DNA from: Phalacrocorax aristotelis
Taxonomy: Eukaryota > Chordata > Aves > Suliformes > Phalacrocoracidae
Assembly: GCF_949628215.1 (NCBI RefSeq)
Contig: NC_134279.1
Span: 77,940,830 to 78,004,829, forward strand
Direction of reading: 5' to 3'
DNA length: 64,000 bases
A program made the translations under genes and the position numbers. Of the stretch, positions 31,546 to 43,727 are shown piece by piece (the first letter of the stretch is position 1; each line of letters starts with the position of its first letter). A model generated the notes under the pieces. It made no database searches. It was not told the origin of the DNA and saw nothing but the letters and a program-made list of their open reading frames with translations.

Positions 31546-32010
31546 GTTAGCATAAGCAGCTTGTCTTTGAACCACCCACCCCCAAATGCTAATGTGAAAA
31601 AGCTGTTCATGTGTGATTTAAGACCCCTTAAGCTGAGGAGAAGGGGATAAGGAATGCCAGGGACACTGTCTTTGGAAGGAAAGGGATGGGAATGTAATGC
31701 TCGAGCGTCGAAAAGCATCCACTGAAGATGGCAGAGGTGTTACCAGCCTCAGAGACTTGGAAAGATGATAAAAGATGAGCAGAATGAAAAACCCTGTAAT
31801 CACCTTGGACTTAAAGGAGCTGAATCCACATGAAGCTTTGCAGCAACCATCTCTGGGTTCCCAAGACTCCCAAGACGTCTGGCCAACGGATTGGTGAGAT
31901 CTTGTTTTCGGAGCCTGGACATCACCGCTTTGCTTTGCTTAGTTGTGCATGTACTCAATAAAATCTGTCTGTTAGATGATGGACTGTCTGTTCAATCATT
32001 GCCTGCTCGG
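31546..32010 (+). repeat. 3' LTR remnant of the endogenous retrovirus
   Basis: Shares ordered blocks with 22560-22855 (GGGGATAAGG, CTTAAAGGAGCTGAATCC, CGGATTGGTGAGATCTT) and with the LTR at 43352-43727 (TCTGTTAGATGATGGACT). It carries a polyadenylation signal. By eye it is roughly 70-75% identical to the 5' remnant over about 95 bp. Confidence 0.7.
31957..31962 (+). terminator. LTR polyadenylation signal AATAAA
   Basis: AATAAA lies about 40 bp after the conserved GGATTGGTGAGATCTT block and is followed by a T/G-rich stretch (TCTGTCTGTTAGATGATGG), suiting retroviral transcript cleavage. Confidence 0.65.
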
Positions 32011-32360
32011 CTACTTGTTACCCAGGCTTGTAACTTTGCCTACACTGGCAAAGATAAATTCTGGTAAAAAGGTTTTTTTTTCCCCTTTTATAGGCCAATA
32101 TCACTCACTTGCCTTCTGTCTGCTGAAACACAAAGATTTATGCCTGGGGCTCTGAGCTGGTGCACAAACCCGCTCCCCTCTTTCATTCTGCCTCCCCCAT
32201 CCTGCATCACCCTCCGCCTCTGAATGCAGAAGGAGCCTTAAACTATACATAGCGGGTCTCAAATGATTTTAAAACACTGGCAATTTCAGAAAATAAATCA
32301 ACCACCTCATTTCCAGCTCATATGTCTGATCTCATCTTGGAGGCGCTGCTCTCTGAGAAT

Positions 32361-32383
32361 GGGGGGGGGTGGGGGGGGTGGGT
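32361..32383 (+). repeat. G-run cluster
   Basis: Two uninterrupted G runs separated by single T residues followed by GTGGG. It could form a G-quadruplex. It is low complexity and prone to assembly error. Confidence 0.7.
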
Positions 32384-34339
32384 TACACAAGCAAAAGGCC
32401 CCTTGCAATCCAGGCTGAAAGAAAAAGATTAAACATCTGGCCTTTAAACAGCAGGAACTGCTGGGCTAGCTCGAGAAATGAGTTTTAAACCCCACTTTTC
32501 AAAAGCACTGGGCTGGGAAGCACAAAGACACGGCATACAGCCACAGCACACTTCTTGTAAAGAAAAGTGAAACTTCGATATATGGGTTTGACAAAGACAC
32601 TTCTCTTTAAGGAGCACCCATTAAAACAGAGCTCATGAGAACAGGAATAAATAAATCACTGCCTAAAAACACAGAAATCCTTTTTCCCCCTCCAGTCACC
32701 ATGAAAACACCCCCTTCACCCTCAGGACAGGAGGTTGAACTCTCCCCCCAGCCCTCCAACCCACCGGGGAAAGGGTCGGTGGCTGGTGCCCTCTACTCCG
32801 CTGCTCCCTACATTTTACCCATAACAAAGCCTCACAGAAAACACAATCATTTTGGTTAAGGCACCTTTCTTACTTGCTAACACCTTACACGTTTAATGAC
32901 AATTAATTTCCCTGTGAATAATTACCCTTTTATACAAAGCCTTTACCTCCTCTAACCTGCTTTGGGAGCCTGTAGGGGAGAAAGGAACCACAGAAAATTC
33001 ACATTATCCACTCCTCAGTCCCAAACTTGCACCGGGACAGTGTGGCACAGCAGGGATCAGCCCTGGGATGGTGGTATAGCCATAGGGAAAAGGGTTCCTA
33101 CATCTACACACAGGCTTTAGCTGAATGCAGACCCCTGCACAGCATCCTCTGCAGCTGCAATGAGCTGCTGCCCTCTGCAGAGCCGGCACACGGTGCACAT
33201 ATGTTTGGAAAGTTTGCGAAACCTTTAAGTTCCACCACCACCACCCCACCCCCGGCCCTTTTGGTGTTGTTTATCACTGCAAACTGAGGGGGGCTGTTTT
33301 CACAGTAGCAGCAGCATCTCTGCAGCTGCGACAGATTTCAGGTGCAGCCTGGGGGCAGGACCTTGAGTCAGAGGGTTCATCTGCTTTTCCACTGGTTTCA
33401 GCAGATCCTGGAGGAGATTCTATCCAGACTTGCCTGCTTTTGCGAGCCAAATGGGTAACACAGCTGGACTGGTTCCCTGATATTTCTGTCCCTATCCTCT
33501 GTGTCCTGGAGCGGAGGGGAGTCTGCCTGTGCAGAGCATGCAAGCTGTGGCCTGTGGAAACCCCCAACACATCTGTAACACACCGGCTTTCCTCGGGTCC
33601 AGCTAGGTAGATCAAAGAGGCAGTTTTCAGAGAAAGCCCAGCCCAGCCTCTGCTTTAGGCTGTGAAGATTGATGCGGGCAGGTCACTAGCCCCACTGGTC
33701 TAGTCCTGTGGCAGTAAATCAGATTAACTTTTGAAAACTGGGAGCTAAGATGCTGCTGCAAAGCCGTTTTGACTCAAGCGGAACAAGCGATGTAAAAATG
33801 AGCCTTGGTGGAACCCCCCGTATGCTGGGGTCCCCTGGAGAGGCTAAAAAGAGCCCACAAGGGACAGGAAAGTACCAAACACATAATTTAACCCAAAGAG
33901 CCTGTTCTCCATGCAGAGCATCTGCTTATCTCTGGATATGGGACTGCAGGGATACTGTTATTTCTCTAGGGCACCTGGCCTGATGGACCTCACTCCTGCT
34001 GCAGAGGATCCAGCCAGTTTTGGGATGTGCCCTGCAGCCATGTGGAGTTGCCACAGCAGGTCCTCACTCCATGTGAGCAGGCACAGAGAGCCTCCACCTC
34101 CTCTGAAGCAAAGGCGAGGGGCTACGTAGAGATATCTGGATTATGGCTGTATGGGGCCACCTCCAGGGCCGGTCCTGGGGTAAAGACCTAATGGCTACCC
34201 TAAACCTATACATCCCACATTGGCTCAAATCAAATGCAGAAGGACTCTGAACCTGGCTTTTCCCCTGGCTAGGCTTGTACTTGACTTTGTTGCTCACAAA
34301 AAGCTCAGACTTTGGTTTCCCAGGCCCAAACAGGTTCAC

Positions 34340-34420
34340 ATGGTTACTGTTGCGTTGACGGTTGGACTTGGTGGTCATAGAGGCCTTTTCCAACCTTAAT
34401 GATTCTCTGATTCTAACATC
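34340..34420 (+). mobile_element. CR1 LINE 3' terminus
   Basis: GGTTGGACTTGGTGGTCATA, then GAGGCCTTTTCCAACCTTAA and TGATTCTCTGATTCTA. This is the CR1 3' end in forward orientation with its ATTCT-type tail. Only about 80 bp are recognisable. Confidence 0.8.
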
Positions 34421-34666
34421 ATTGCATTTGCATGAAAACATTTGAAAGAGCTTGGAACTTTTGGGGGAGTTCTGTCTCTGAAGCCTTGAAGACTGTCAAC
34501 GTTCATTTCATGCCTCCTCAGGCAGGGCTAGGCAGAAGCTGGCAGGCTTCTGTCTGTCAGAGCTCTCTGTCGCATCTGCCTCCCCAAACCAATCCTCAGC
34601 ATTTTGACCAATGTCACTCCCCAGTGCGGACTTTGCCTTTCAGACTCAAGGCTTGGCCATAGCTCT

Positions 34667-34740
34667 CCTTTTTCTACTCCCTCCCTCCCTCTCTCCCCTT
34701 CCTCTTTCCCACCTCTAACTTTCATCCTCTTCCTCCAGGT
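34667..34740 (+). repeat. Polypyrimidine tract
   Basis: An almost continuous C/T stretch including CTCCCTCCCTCCCTCTCTCC. No gene context is visible. Confidence 0.7.
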
Positions 34741-37700
34741 GCTTTCGACCTTCCTTAACACCAGTTTTCTTGCTTCTTGAGCATGACTGTCGCTCATGGT
34801 CATCCTTCAGGACTCCCTGCTTTGACCAGGATGTTGCAAAGCTCCCGTCCTTCACCCAGCACCTACAAGGAAGGGGACTCATCTGGCTTAAAGCCCCCCT
34901 GGTGCTGATGTCCTTCAAACCTCATGCATTTTGTAAGCCACTGCACAACAGAGGAATCCTAGAAAAGCAAAAGTAGTAGCAGGGGGATTGATAACCTGGA
35001 GGGTTCAGTCTCAATGCAGCACTGGGCTGTCTGCTGCAGTGCCCTGGCTGTAACCCCTACATAAGATACCTTTACAGCTGAGAACATTTCACTCCTACCA
35101 GACCTGCCGAGTGGTTAGGCAAGCTGTCCCCCAGTTCCTTTTGCTCCCAAGTATTTTACTCCACCCCAGAGCACAGCGGGTGATTCACAAGAGAAGCTGG
35201 ACACCAGCCCTAACTACTTACAACATCTAAATTTACTGTAGATGCGGCCCATTATAGCAGAGCAGTAAGAAGGGATGAGCAAGAAAGCCCTAAGGACAGG
35301 GTGATGCAACCAGACGGCGATTCAGCGCAGCGTGCTATATCCTGGCTGATCATGATTTATTATGTATGGGCAGGACGGGAGAAATGAGGAGGCAGAATGA
35401 AGAAGAGCGTCAGGGCTCAGAGGCACAATGAGGAAAGTTGGTTTGAGAGCTAAAGAGCTGGGTAGCTCATCTGGGATGTGGGACAGATTCTGGCTTGTGT
35501 TGATTTTGTTTCTGCTTTGTAGAGTCCCAGAGAAATTTTGTGATATGCCAGCACTCAGCGTGAAGGGAGACGCTTGATTTATTCCTCACAGCAGACTCAG
35601 GAAGCGATCAGATATACATCAGCCTGGCTGAGAAGGGGTCATGAATAACTCAGTAGGGAGGCAGTTTACTGTTAGGAGCAGTGAAATGACTGAAGTTATA
35701 TCCCACAGAGGGAAATGCAAGGAATTCTTATGGGTTCACTCATTTTCTTGAAAAATAAAACACAATAGAAACAATTTCCAATTTTGAGAGAGATCTATCA
35801 TTGGCATGACTGCTGAGTTTGGCAAAGCTAACACAAGATAGTGTAATTAAGAATTAGCCTTCTACAGCATGGGGCAATCAAAATGCCCTTGTTCCTCCAG
35901 CTGCTCTCAGCAGTTTCACCGGTGGACGAGAGTCACAGGCACTTGTAAAGAGAACAGAAAGACACGCGCTTACTTGGAATAGTGCAGGCTAGAAATATGG
36001 GGAAAAAACATCACCCTTAAATTTTCAACAATATTTCCCTTTCTTCCCAGCATCTCTAGAAGTAATGCAAGGCTTTATTCCATTGAGAGGCATAGAAAGT
36101 CGGTGATATCTGCACGAGTCATAGTGGATATGCCATTTGGCCTGATCTGAGAGCAGGAAGCAGCTGTGGGGCACGGCTCTATGAGGTGAGCGATGGTGTG
36201 AATTTACAGCACATTGGCTGCTCTGTAGAATACGCTTTCTCCGGGCTTGTACCACAGGGTGTGCACAGAGTGACTTCTCTCTCAGTCAAACTGAGGTACC
36301 TTACTCATACTGGTTCTGGGACAGAAGTACCCATTTGGCCAGCAAACCCATGCTCTGTTTTGTCTCCTGACAACTTGTTTGTGGAGCTGGACACAGATTT
36401 ACTGGCCTGGCCCTCCCACTGCACCTGCCCAGACGGGCTCTGTCCCCTGCATGCCCACAGATGCTGCACTGGTCCATGCACAGTCACCAACAGGGCAGGG
36501 ATGAAAGTCATGGCTGGAGCCACCTGCACTGCACATATATCCCCCTTTCCACCCCTCAGATGAAGGTTTGCCCAGTATGATAATGAAGGTCCTGGCTGAT
36601 ACCAGCACAGTAAGAAAGGAAAATGGGAATAAAGATTCCCTATCATCAGCAGCATGCAGTCAGTACCTTAATACAACCCTTTGTTTAGCTTTTTCAGGCA
36701 ATTCCAGCAAATTATTCTAGTATCATCCTTCCAAACGCATTCAAAGGGCACAGGCAGGTTGGCATGGCAATATTTCCTGCACTTAGTGCATTTTCCTTAA
36801 GACAAACGTGTTTGGCTGTGTATACAGGACTGACACAAGTATTGTCAGAAATCCAGATGTGATCAGGCAGTACTGGGGACCGAGGAAAGCAGCAAAGGCA
36901 TACTCACCTCACTGTCAGAGTGAAGTGTCGTTCAGTGGCGTGGGAGACAAGCCCCCATGGCTTATGCTGCAAGCACTCCCAAGGGAGAAAGGGTAGACAC
37001 TGACCTTTACAGATTCCCCGAGGAAGTAAATAGACAGTAGGTGCCATTAGATAGTTTAATAACTGCAGCATTTCCACAGCCACCCTTAAATTCATTAAAG
37101 ATCAGAAGTTTCAAACCTGGAGGTCTAACACAAGGCACCCAAATCTCTTCTTAGGCAGTTCATTGGACCGTCTTTGATTTTTGTGCTACTGAGCAGCAGG
37201 TAGTCAGCTGTTCTCAAAACTAAACCCCTTTCCAAGGTCCCTACAAGGGGATATAGATATTTATTTATTAACAGTTTTAAGACTGCTTAGACACCACCGG
37301 TCTAGGATTCCATTTGCTGATCACCTCTGAACTCTCTTGTATTTGTCAAATGCCACATGAGCACATTCTGAAGCATAAACATCACAAATCCATCTCACTG
37401 GGGGCCTCCCATTGCATTGTCCTCGCTCTCCACTAGCAAATGTTGCAGTAATGCTACAAAGACACCCGCTTGCCTATGTTTGCCTAACCAAACAGCATCA
37501 GAATGCTCTATAAACCATTGCTAAAAGAAGAAAAAACAACCCAAAGACTTATTTGCCTCAACACCACATCAGTCAATGCAAAAGAAAGTACTGCCACAAC
37601 AGCGGTGGTGTGTTTGTCCTCATTTCCTTCACGCTTGTTCATAAACCTGACCGATAAGGTTAACTGAGTTAGTTTCCAGGGCTAACGCAGAGCAGTAAAA

Positions 37701-37866
37701 TCATAACGAAAGGTGATGTTGCTATCAGATGAGCGTCGGAGAGCAGATAAGGCTACACAGTGGAGGTCGAGATGGGCACCAGCTTGCGGGTGTTGTCTCA
37801 ACCTCCTTTTCTTCACCAACTGGTGCTTCTCGCTGTTTCAAGAATGGAGCAAAAAGATGAAACGCA

Positions 37867-38047
37867 AGCTGTGCACCAGCATACGTACCCCACAGCCGGC
37901 GAGCCCCCGTTTGCAGCTGCGTGGCGGGCAGCATGCCAGCTCTGCTCAGGCTGGGCGAGCTGTGCACCAGCGTACGTACCCCACAGCCGGCGAGCCCCCG
38001 TTTGCAGCTGCGTGGCGGGCAGCATGCCAGCTCTGCTCAGGCTGGGC
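37867..38047. repeat. 91-bp direct tandem duplication, GC-rich
   Basis: Two adjacent, nearly identical copies of about 91 bp. The word AGCTGTGCACCAGC begins at 37867 and again at 37958, and both copies continue through CCCACAGCCGGCGAGCCCCC to GCTCAGGCTGGGC. One visible difference is CATACG versus CGTACG. No coding function is assigned. Confidence 0.85.
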
Positions 38048-41000
38048 AACACACCGCCCTCACCGCAGGCACAGCACCGGGGTCGGCACACTAGTGCTCC
38101 CGAACGAGCGCGGCTGGTGCGTGTGGTCTGATTTCTTAGTTTGCTGAGCTCAAAAAAAGAAGAAAAATAAAGAGATGTAAACAAACCAGAAGGCAGGCAG
38201 TGAAGTAGCTGGCACCACCTTCTCCATCAGATTTCAGAGCCTTTCTTAAAACAAAGCCCGTTCCATACAATCCTCTAATTTTGAGAGCAATTCTAAGGAA
38301 ATGAGTACATCAAGCAGCTTAGGCTGTGAGCACCGATACCCTAGCAGAGTGCCATGAAATAATTCAGCAGGGGAAAGACACTCATCCTGAGAGTTTTCAA
38401 AAAATATCACAGATCTGTAAGCACTTGAACAAACACAAATGCCAGCAATGCTAACTGCTGACCATTCACAGAGGGTCCCAAACTCCAGACTTTATTATAT
38501 AAACCAGGGAGTGGGGTAGGTTGTATGCCTGATTTGCTTTGTAGGATGCAACAGTGCTATCGTGGTCTTGACTTCACATCAGCTTCCCAGGTATCCTCTT
38601 CCATGCTGAGCATGACAGCGCAGAGCAGGGAAGAAGCTCACGTGTGAAGGAATTGCTGATGTACATTCAAATTTGAATGCTACATGCAATCCAGGTGCAA
38701 AAGGTGCCTTCTCAAGGGGCCCTGAGGCCTCTGCATCATGGGCACCAGTGACACAAGCTACTCGGCCAAGGAACCTCAGTGCATGCACAGACATTGCTGC
38801 TGAAGGCAAGTCCAGGTGCTGCCTGAGAGAAACCCATGTGGGCTGAGCACATCCTGCATGATCCCTTGATCTGGACTTGCATGAAGCTACAGCACCAAAA
38901 CTCCTACGGACCTTTAAGAAGTGGGCAAAAGAGCCATATCTCTCAAACTGATGAGAAGTCTCACGTTTGAGTAGTCACACAACACCTTGCCTGGGTGACT
39001 CATTTGACCAGAGACACAACCAGTTTCCTGGTGTTGCAGCAACGTGGGGAGTGCAAAGCAAGAGCAGGAACATTATTGGGGTGAAGCTGAGCAAAGCAGA
39101 GCTTTTTGTTTTTTTAAGCCCAAGAGATGGATTTCAGAAAGGCTGAAGGCAGGGTAGGAAAGAACCAAGCTGATGCAGAAAGCCACCATAGCTTTTCCCA
39201 TGGTGCTCTGGAGGCACAGACTTCATTTGCCCATGAAGTCAAATAAATGTAAGGATATAGACTTCAGAGTTTTGATTAACACTCTAAGGAGAGCCTGTTT
39301 ATATGCCATGGTACTTAAGTGTGTTGTTAACCATTGACATATCACTGACACAGGGGAGTGAAGAGAAATAGAAATCATCAGTTCTGCTGATTACAAAAGG
39401 GAAGGGTTTGCCACTGTGGCTCAGAAATAGCATCAACAGAGATTGATATAATGCAGTTCCAAAAGAGACACTTTGAGAGAAAAAGCATAGCTGTGAGCAA
39501 GACATATCATAGTCAATATAATTCTCATACAGCATGATATTATCAATAATTGTGGTTCAGCCTGTGGAGCTTGAATTTATAATGCAGATGGTCTGGAAAC
39601 ATCTAGCACTCAGCTTTGGGGAAAACAACTTTATTTCAACTGTTTGTTAGGCTAGTGCTCAGAACATTGCTGTGAACAGTTTCATTGTTAATTCTAAGAA
39701 ACCCCACTTCATTGTAAAGGTTTCTTTTAAATCTGCTCTGCCTCCCACACACAGAAATTTTCAGTTTTTCCCACAGCTCTTGTATTTTTTTTGCTATCCA
39801 ATATACCACTTCTTTAACATTCCCCGCATTGAGATTCTGGTTTTATTTCAAACTTTCATGTCTTAACAAGAGAAACAGTGAGGACCTGAGCCTGTCGATG
39901 CAAGAAGAAAAGGTCTGTGACCTGAGGATCTGTGTTTTTGCCTGATGTTGTTGAGCATCGATCCTACAACGAAGCCCAGCTGTGATACAAGTGGTACTCA
40001 GCACACTGTGTGAAGTAGGCTCCTGCAGGTGTTCCAGACTTATGGAAATGCCAGTCACTTGTTGAAACTGAGGTTTATGCCTGTGCCCCCATCTTACACC
40101 CTGGAGCAGGAGTGATTGCCAGCAAATCCTAGGAGCAAAGCTGGACAGGCACTTTGCTGTAGCTCTCTGAAATCAAAGCAGAATTTTCTTGAAGTTCAAC
40201 AGGAATCAGTGCCTAAACCTTTGCTCTGCCAGAACTAACTGGCTGAAATAGCACTTCATTGCATTCAACTGTAAATTGAGCGCTTTGAAATAAAGGACAG
40301 TAGTTTATTTGGAGATGAGGAACACTGTTGCCCTTTTTACAAAGCTTTCCCACAGAAAGATTTATGTCACTGTACCTATTTATCATTTCCTATTTATTCA
40401 TTTTTTGTGACCCATTTTTGTGATAACTGCATTCATCACCAGTTTAAGGGTATAGTCAAGAACTGCTCCAGCTGGTTAGGGTTAACAAGATACTGTGCCT
40501 AGCTGTTCACCACCTCACTCTGAAAACATAAGTAGATAGGAAACAGGTACAGCTGGAAAGACAAGAGCAGATCTGACAGGGCTGTAACCTCCTCCCCCAG
40601 GTAATTTCTACCAGTGGATGTGAAGAACAAGAAGATATAACATGTTAAGCTTAAAAAAGCTGCAGCTGGAAAAACTCATCTGGCACCATGCTCCTGGCAG
40701 TTGTAAATCACATGAGAAACTTGTGGAAAGGCTGGAAAGAGAATGCAAATCTCCCAGTCCTCACCCTGGTGCTTTCATCTGGGTGTTCTGGCTGGTAAAC
40801 ACAGCCTTTAAGCATGGTATCAGCTTCCATGCTGTTGGATGGCAGTGCCGGCCAAGAGCTCTATGCTGAAAAACGTACTTTCATTTAATTAAACTGTAAT
40901 AGTCCTCTGACTAGCTCAAACAACAGTTTTACACTGTAATCCGATTCCACAGAGCCATGGTAAATTTGAGATGCAGCTCAAGACATTGCAATAAGGCAAT

Positions 41001-41353
41001 TAACACTGATCTCAGCAGAATGCCTCTCAATCTTTGTAGAAATATTCTTGGGCAAGTTAGCAGGTTAAATATGACGAGGATATGTCTCATAGGCCAACGG
41101 TAGAGTTAACTTGCCAGGTGCTGGTGTTCCCAGCGTGCCTTGCTGAAACCACAGCCTGAGTTCAGGGCATGCAAGGACACTTCAGGGGTTCTCCCATTTA
41201 TCACAAGATTTCAAATGAGAGCTTTCCACTGTGAAGACAACTTTTTGCTCACTTCACAGGATGCAGAAAGAGGTGTCCTGTTTCAGTTGTGGCTCTTTTC
41301 AGACAGACCTTGCACTAGGATCACACTACAAATTTTTCATATACCGCAGCCAG

Positions 41354-41442
41354 TCATAAAAAGGAAACCAAATTATAAAAAAAATCATAAAAAGGAAAAC
41401 AAAGTATAAGAAGTCATGAAAACGAAAGCAAACTACAAAAAG
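41354..41442. repeat. A-rich short tandem repeat, three copies of about 30 bp
   Basis: Three units start with TCATAAAAAGGAAA or TCATGAAAACGAAA at 41354, 41385 and 41414. Spacing is 31 then 29 bp. The units have diverged slightly. Confidence 0.7.
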
Positions 41443-43351
41443 TGACAGTATTTTGCAGAAGAGTATGCTCATGCCCCTTTTCATAGGACACTGTGAACAT
41501 GACAGGTGCTTTCAGAGGTGAGCATCTAGGCTCTATTACATCTTCATTGAACAAGCAACTCCAGTGCTTTCAGGCACTTCTTGTTATTCCTGCTCCAGCA
41601 GAAGGGTGGCCTTGCCTCCCTCGAATGCCAGCTGCCCTTACAGAGAATTCAAGCTGATCTGTTTGCCTGTGAATGAGACTAGCAGATGCAGGGACACAAG
41701 GATGTCCCAGGGATGGTAACTTTCAGGAGAAAGGAAGGGAAACTGGAAGCAGCAGTCTGCTTCAGGGACACACCATGGGCAGGATAAATCTGCCAGAGTC
41801 CACTTCTGCACCATCTGTAGATGAAAAAGAGGCCTTGGAAGAATTCAGTACTTGATCCAGGTGACCTGGTGAACCATAGAGTGCGCCAAAATTGAAATGC
41901 AAGAGTCTTCACTTAAGCCCAGCTTTAAACAGCAGTTCTAACCTTGTTTCTGTGCTCAGCTACATGTACACAGTTTTAACTTGCCTTTTTCATATACAGC
42001 AGCTCTTTCACAAAACCAAGCAGCACACAGGGTTACTGAAAAAGGAGACAAATCAAATTTAGTGCTGTTGGGCCTTCAGAGAGGAACCCTCGTACCTGCA
42101 TAAACCACCACTGACTCCAAGGGGTCTCCGGTCAGATCTCCTGCAAGTCTGTCTCCCAGATGTGACAGAAAGATCTGCGTTTTAATTTGTCCTCAAATCA
42201 AAACTGTGATGCTTTGGTAGTTTTAATGAGAGGAACAGATGAGCAGAATTAGTTTTCATTACAGACTGTGTGGACTCCTTTGCTGCTAAGAAGTGAAAAA
42301 AGACTTATTTACAGTAAAAGGCAGATAAAGTCATCAATCTCTGTGCTTAGTATTTTAAAATATTTAGCATGTAGATAACTATTGGTATAAATGTGAAATG
42401 CTAGGAGCAAGGCAGTTAGGAAACATATGAACAATAATCATTATTTATGACCTTAGAAAATTGGATATCGCTTATCTAAATTAGAGCTATAAGTCACTTC
42501 TGCTAGATGAGAATCTGCTATGTCTCATTTGCAGCATTTACATCATAGATTAATCACTCTTTAATCAAAATGTGGCAAGAACACTTCTTCTGGGATATTA
42601 CCTTTTATGTTTCATACCAAGAAACGTTGTTTAGAGCTGTTCTATATAGTTTGTGCAATCATTTTCCAGTGGGTGGGCGAGGAAGGTATGGAGTTCAGGT
42701 AAAGATCTGGGAATAATCACTGAAAAACCCCAAAACATCCCCCTGTTCTGCCAATGCATGCATTTACCATATTTTTAGAGCTGTTAATCTCTCCTGACGT
42801 CCAAAAGTACGACTCTTATTTCAAAAGAAAGTAAGCTGGTGCTCACTCCCCTTCAATTAGTCTGTTCCCTGTGTAAAAGCAGAGTACTGCATCGTGGCCC
42901 TTCCATCTACTGGAGGTCTAAGTCTTTTCTTAGACTGACTTCCTAAGGAAAGAAGGCGTACGTGGACCGTAATGGAGCAACCGTTCCTGACTAATAATTG
43001 TGAAAGACACTGGCCATATTTGTACAGCCTTATTTGACAGAGTGGCAGAAATATCGGAGACACCTTACAATGCCCCAAGGTTTGCTAAACTAGATGTCCT
43101 GGCAGAAGAGAGTGTCGTCATTTTTGTTACACAGGAGACAAGCTGAAGTGTTGCCTATGGTATTCTCACAGCAAAGAGTATATACAGGAGAGAGCGCTTA
43201 AAAACCTTCCCAGTTACACTGTAGGACAGTACAAGCAGCCTGCAGTTGGCAGTTTACAACAGCTTCCAACTGTCTTCAATAGCTAATATAAGTAAATTCT
43301 GGTTAAATCCACCCTCTTCCCAAGTAAATAACGAGAAAAGCAGTTATTAAT

Positions 43352-43727
43352 GTGTGACCTGAGACTCCCTCGTTAGATGAGCAGTGGCTAAGGAAAGCCA
43401 GGGAAAGAGTCCTCGGAAAGACACAGAAATGCGCGTAACTCCTGGGCGAGGAAAAAGAGTCACTGAAGAAAGCAGAGGCATTATCAACCTGAAGCAAAGA
43501 CCAGGGGAGATCAAAAAAGCGGACCAGAACAAGGAGCCTATGTACACTTTGAATGTAAAGCTGAACTCCCATGGACCTCTGAGTACAGGTTGCTGAGACT
43601 TCTGACCAATGAACGGTTGTTGGCACCTACACATTCCTGCTCAACTTTGTTTCGTTGTACGTGTATCTAGTTAAGCTTGTCTGTTAGAGGATGGACTAAG
43701 TTACCTGACAGCTCTGATGCTAACTAC
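43352..43727 (+). repeat. LTR related to the endogenous retrovirus LTRs, probably solo
   Basis: Aligns in order with the 3' LTR remnant: ATGTGTGAC, GCTAAGGAAAGCCAGGGA, GGCATTATCAACC, and the terminal GTCTGTTAGAGGATGGACTA. No gag, pol or env sequence flanks it. It lacks the GTGAGATCTT block and an exact AATAAA. Limits are approximate. Confidence 0.6.

Larger units (their letters stand above)
22545..32010 (+). mobile_element. Endogenous retrovirus with full-length gag, pro-pol and env ORFs
   Basis: Order on the plus strand: 5' LTR remnant with TATA box, leader, gag (23118-24809), one in-frame TAG, pro-pol (to 28472), splice acceptor, env (28519-31143), purine tract, CR1 insertion, 3' LTR remnant with AATAAA. 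Same-frame gag and pol separated by an amber codon are typical of gammaretrovirus-type elements. The absence of a Gag zinc knuckle and the long TM ectodomain without CX6CC are not. The LTR remnants share colinear blocks but are strongly diverged, and target-site duplications were not found, so the outer limits are approximate. Pol has substituted catalytic residues and is predicted unable to support replication. The family name is not known to me; old avian elements with retained ORFs such as Ovex1, and the coiled-coil Gag-like ENS-1/ERNI family, are comparisons to make. Confidence 0.88.
32011..43351. other. Unassigned intergenic region between the retroviral element and the 43-kb LTR
   Basis: No gene was recognised in 11 kb. 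Open stretches are short and without domains. The sequence includes a G-rich run, a polypyrimidine tract, a CR1 3' end, a 91-bp tandem duplication and a small A-rich repeat, each listed separately. Unannotated exons of a gene without recognisable motifs cannot be excluded. Confidence 0.5.

Noticed and set aside
37713-38147. 144-codon ORF over the 91-bp duplication
   Set aside because: Openness in several frames reflects the duplicated GC-rich unit; there is no recognisable protein feature.
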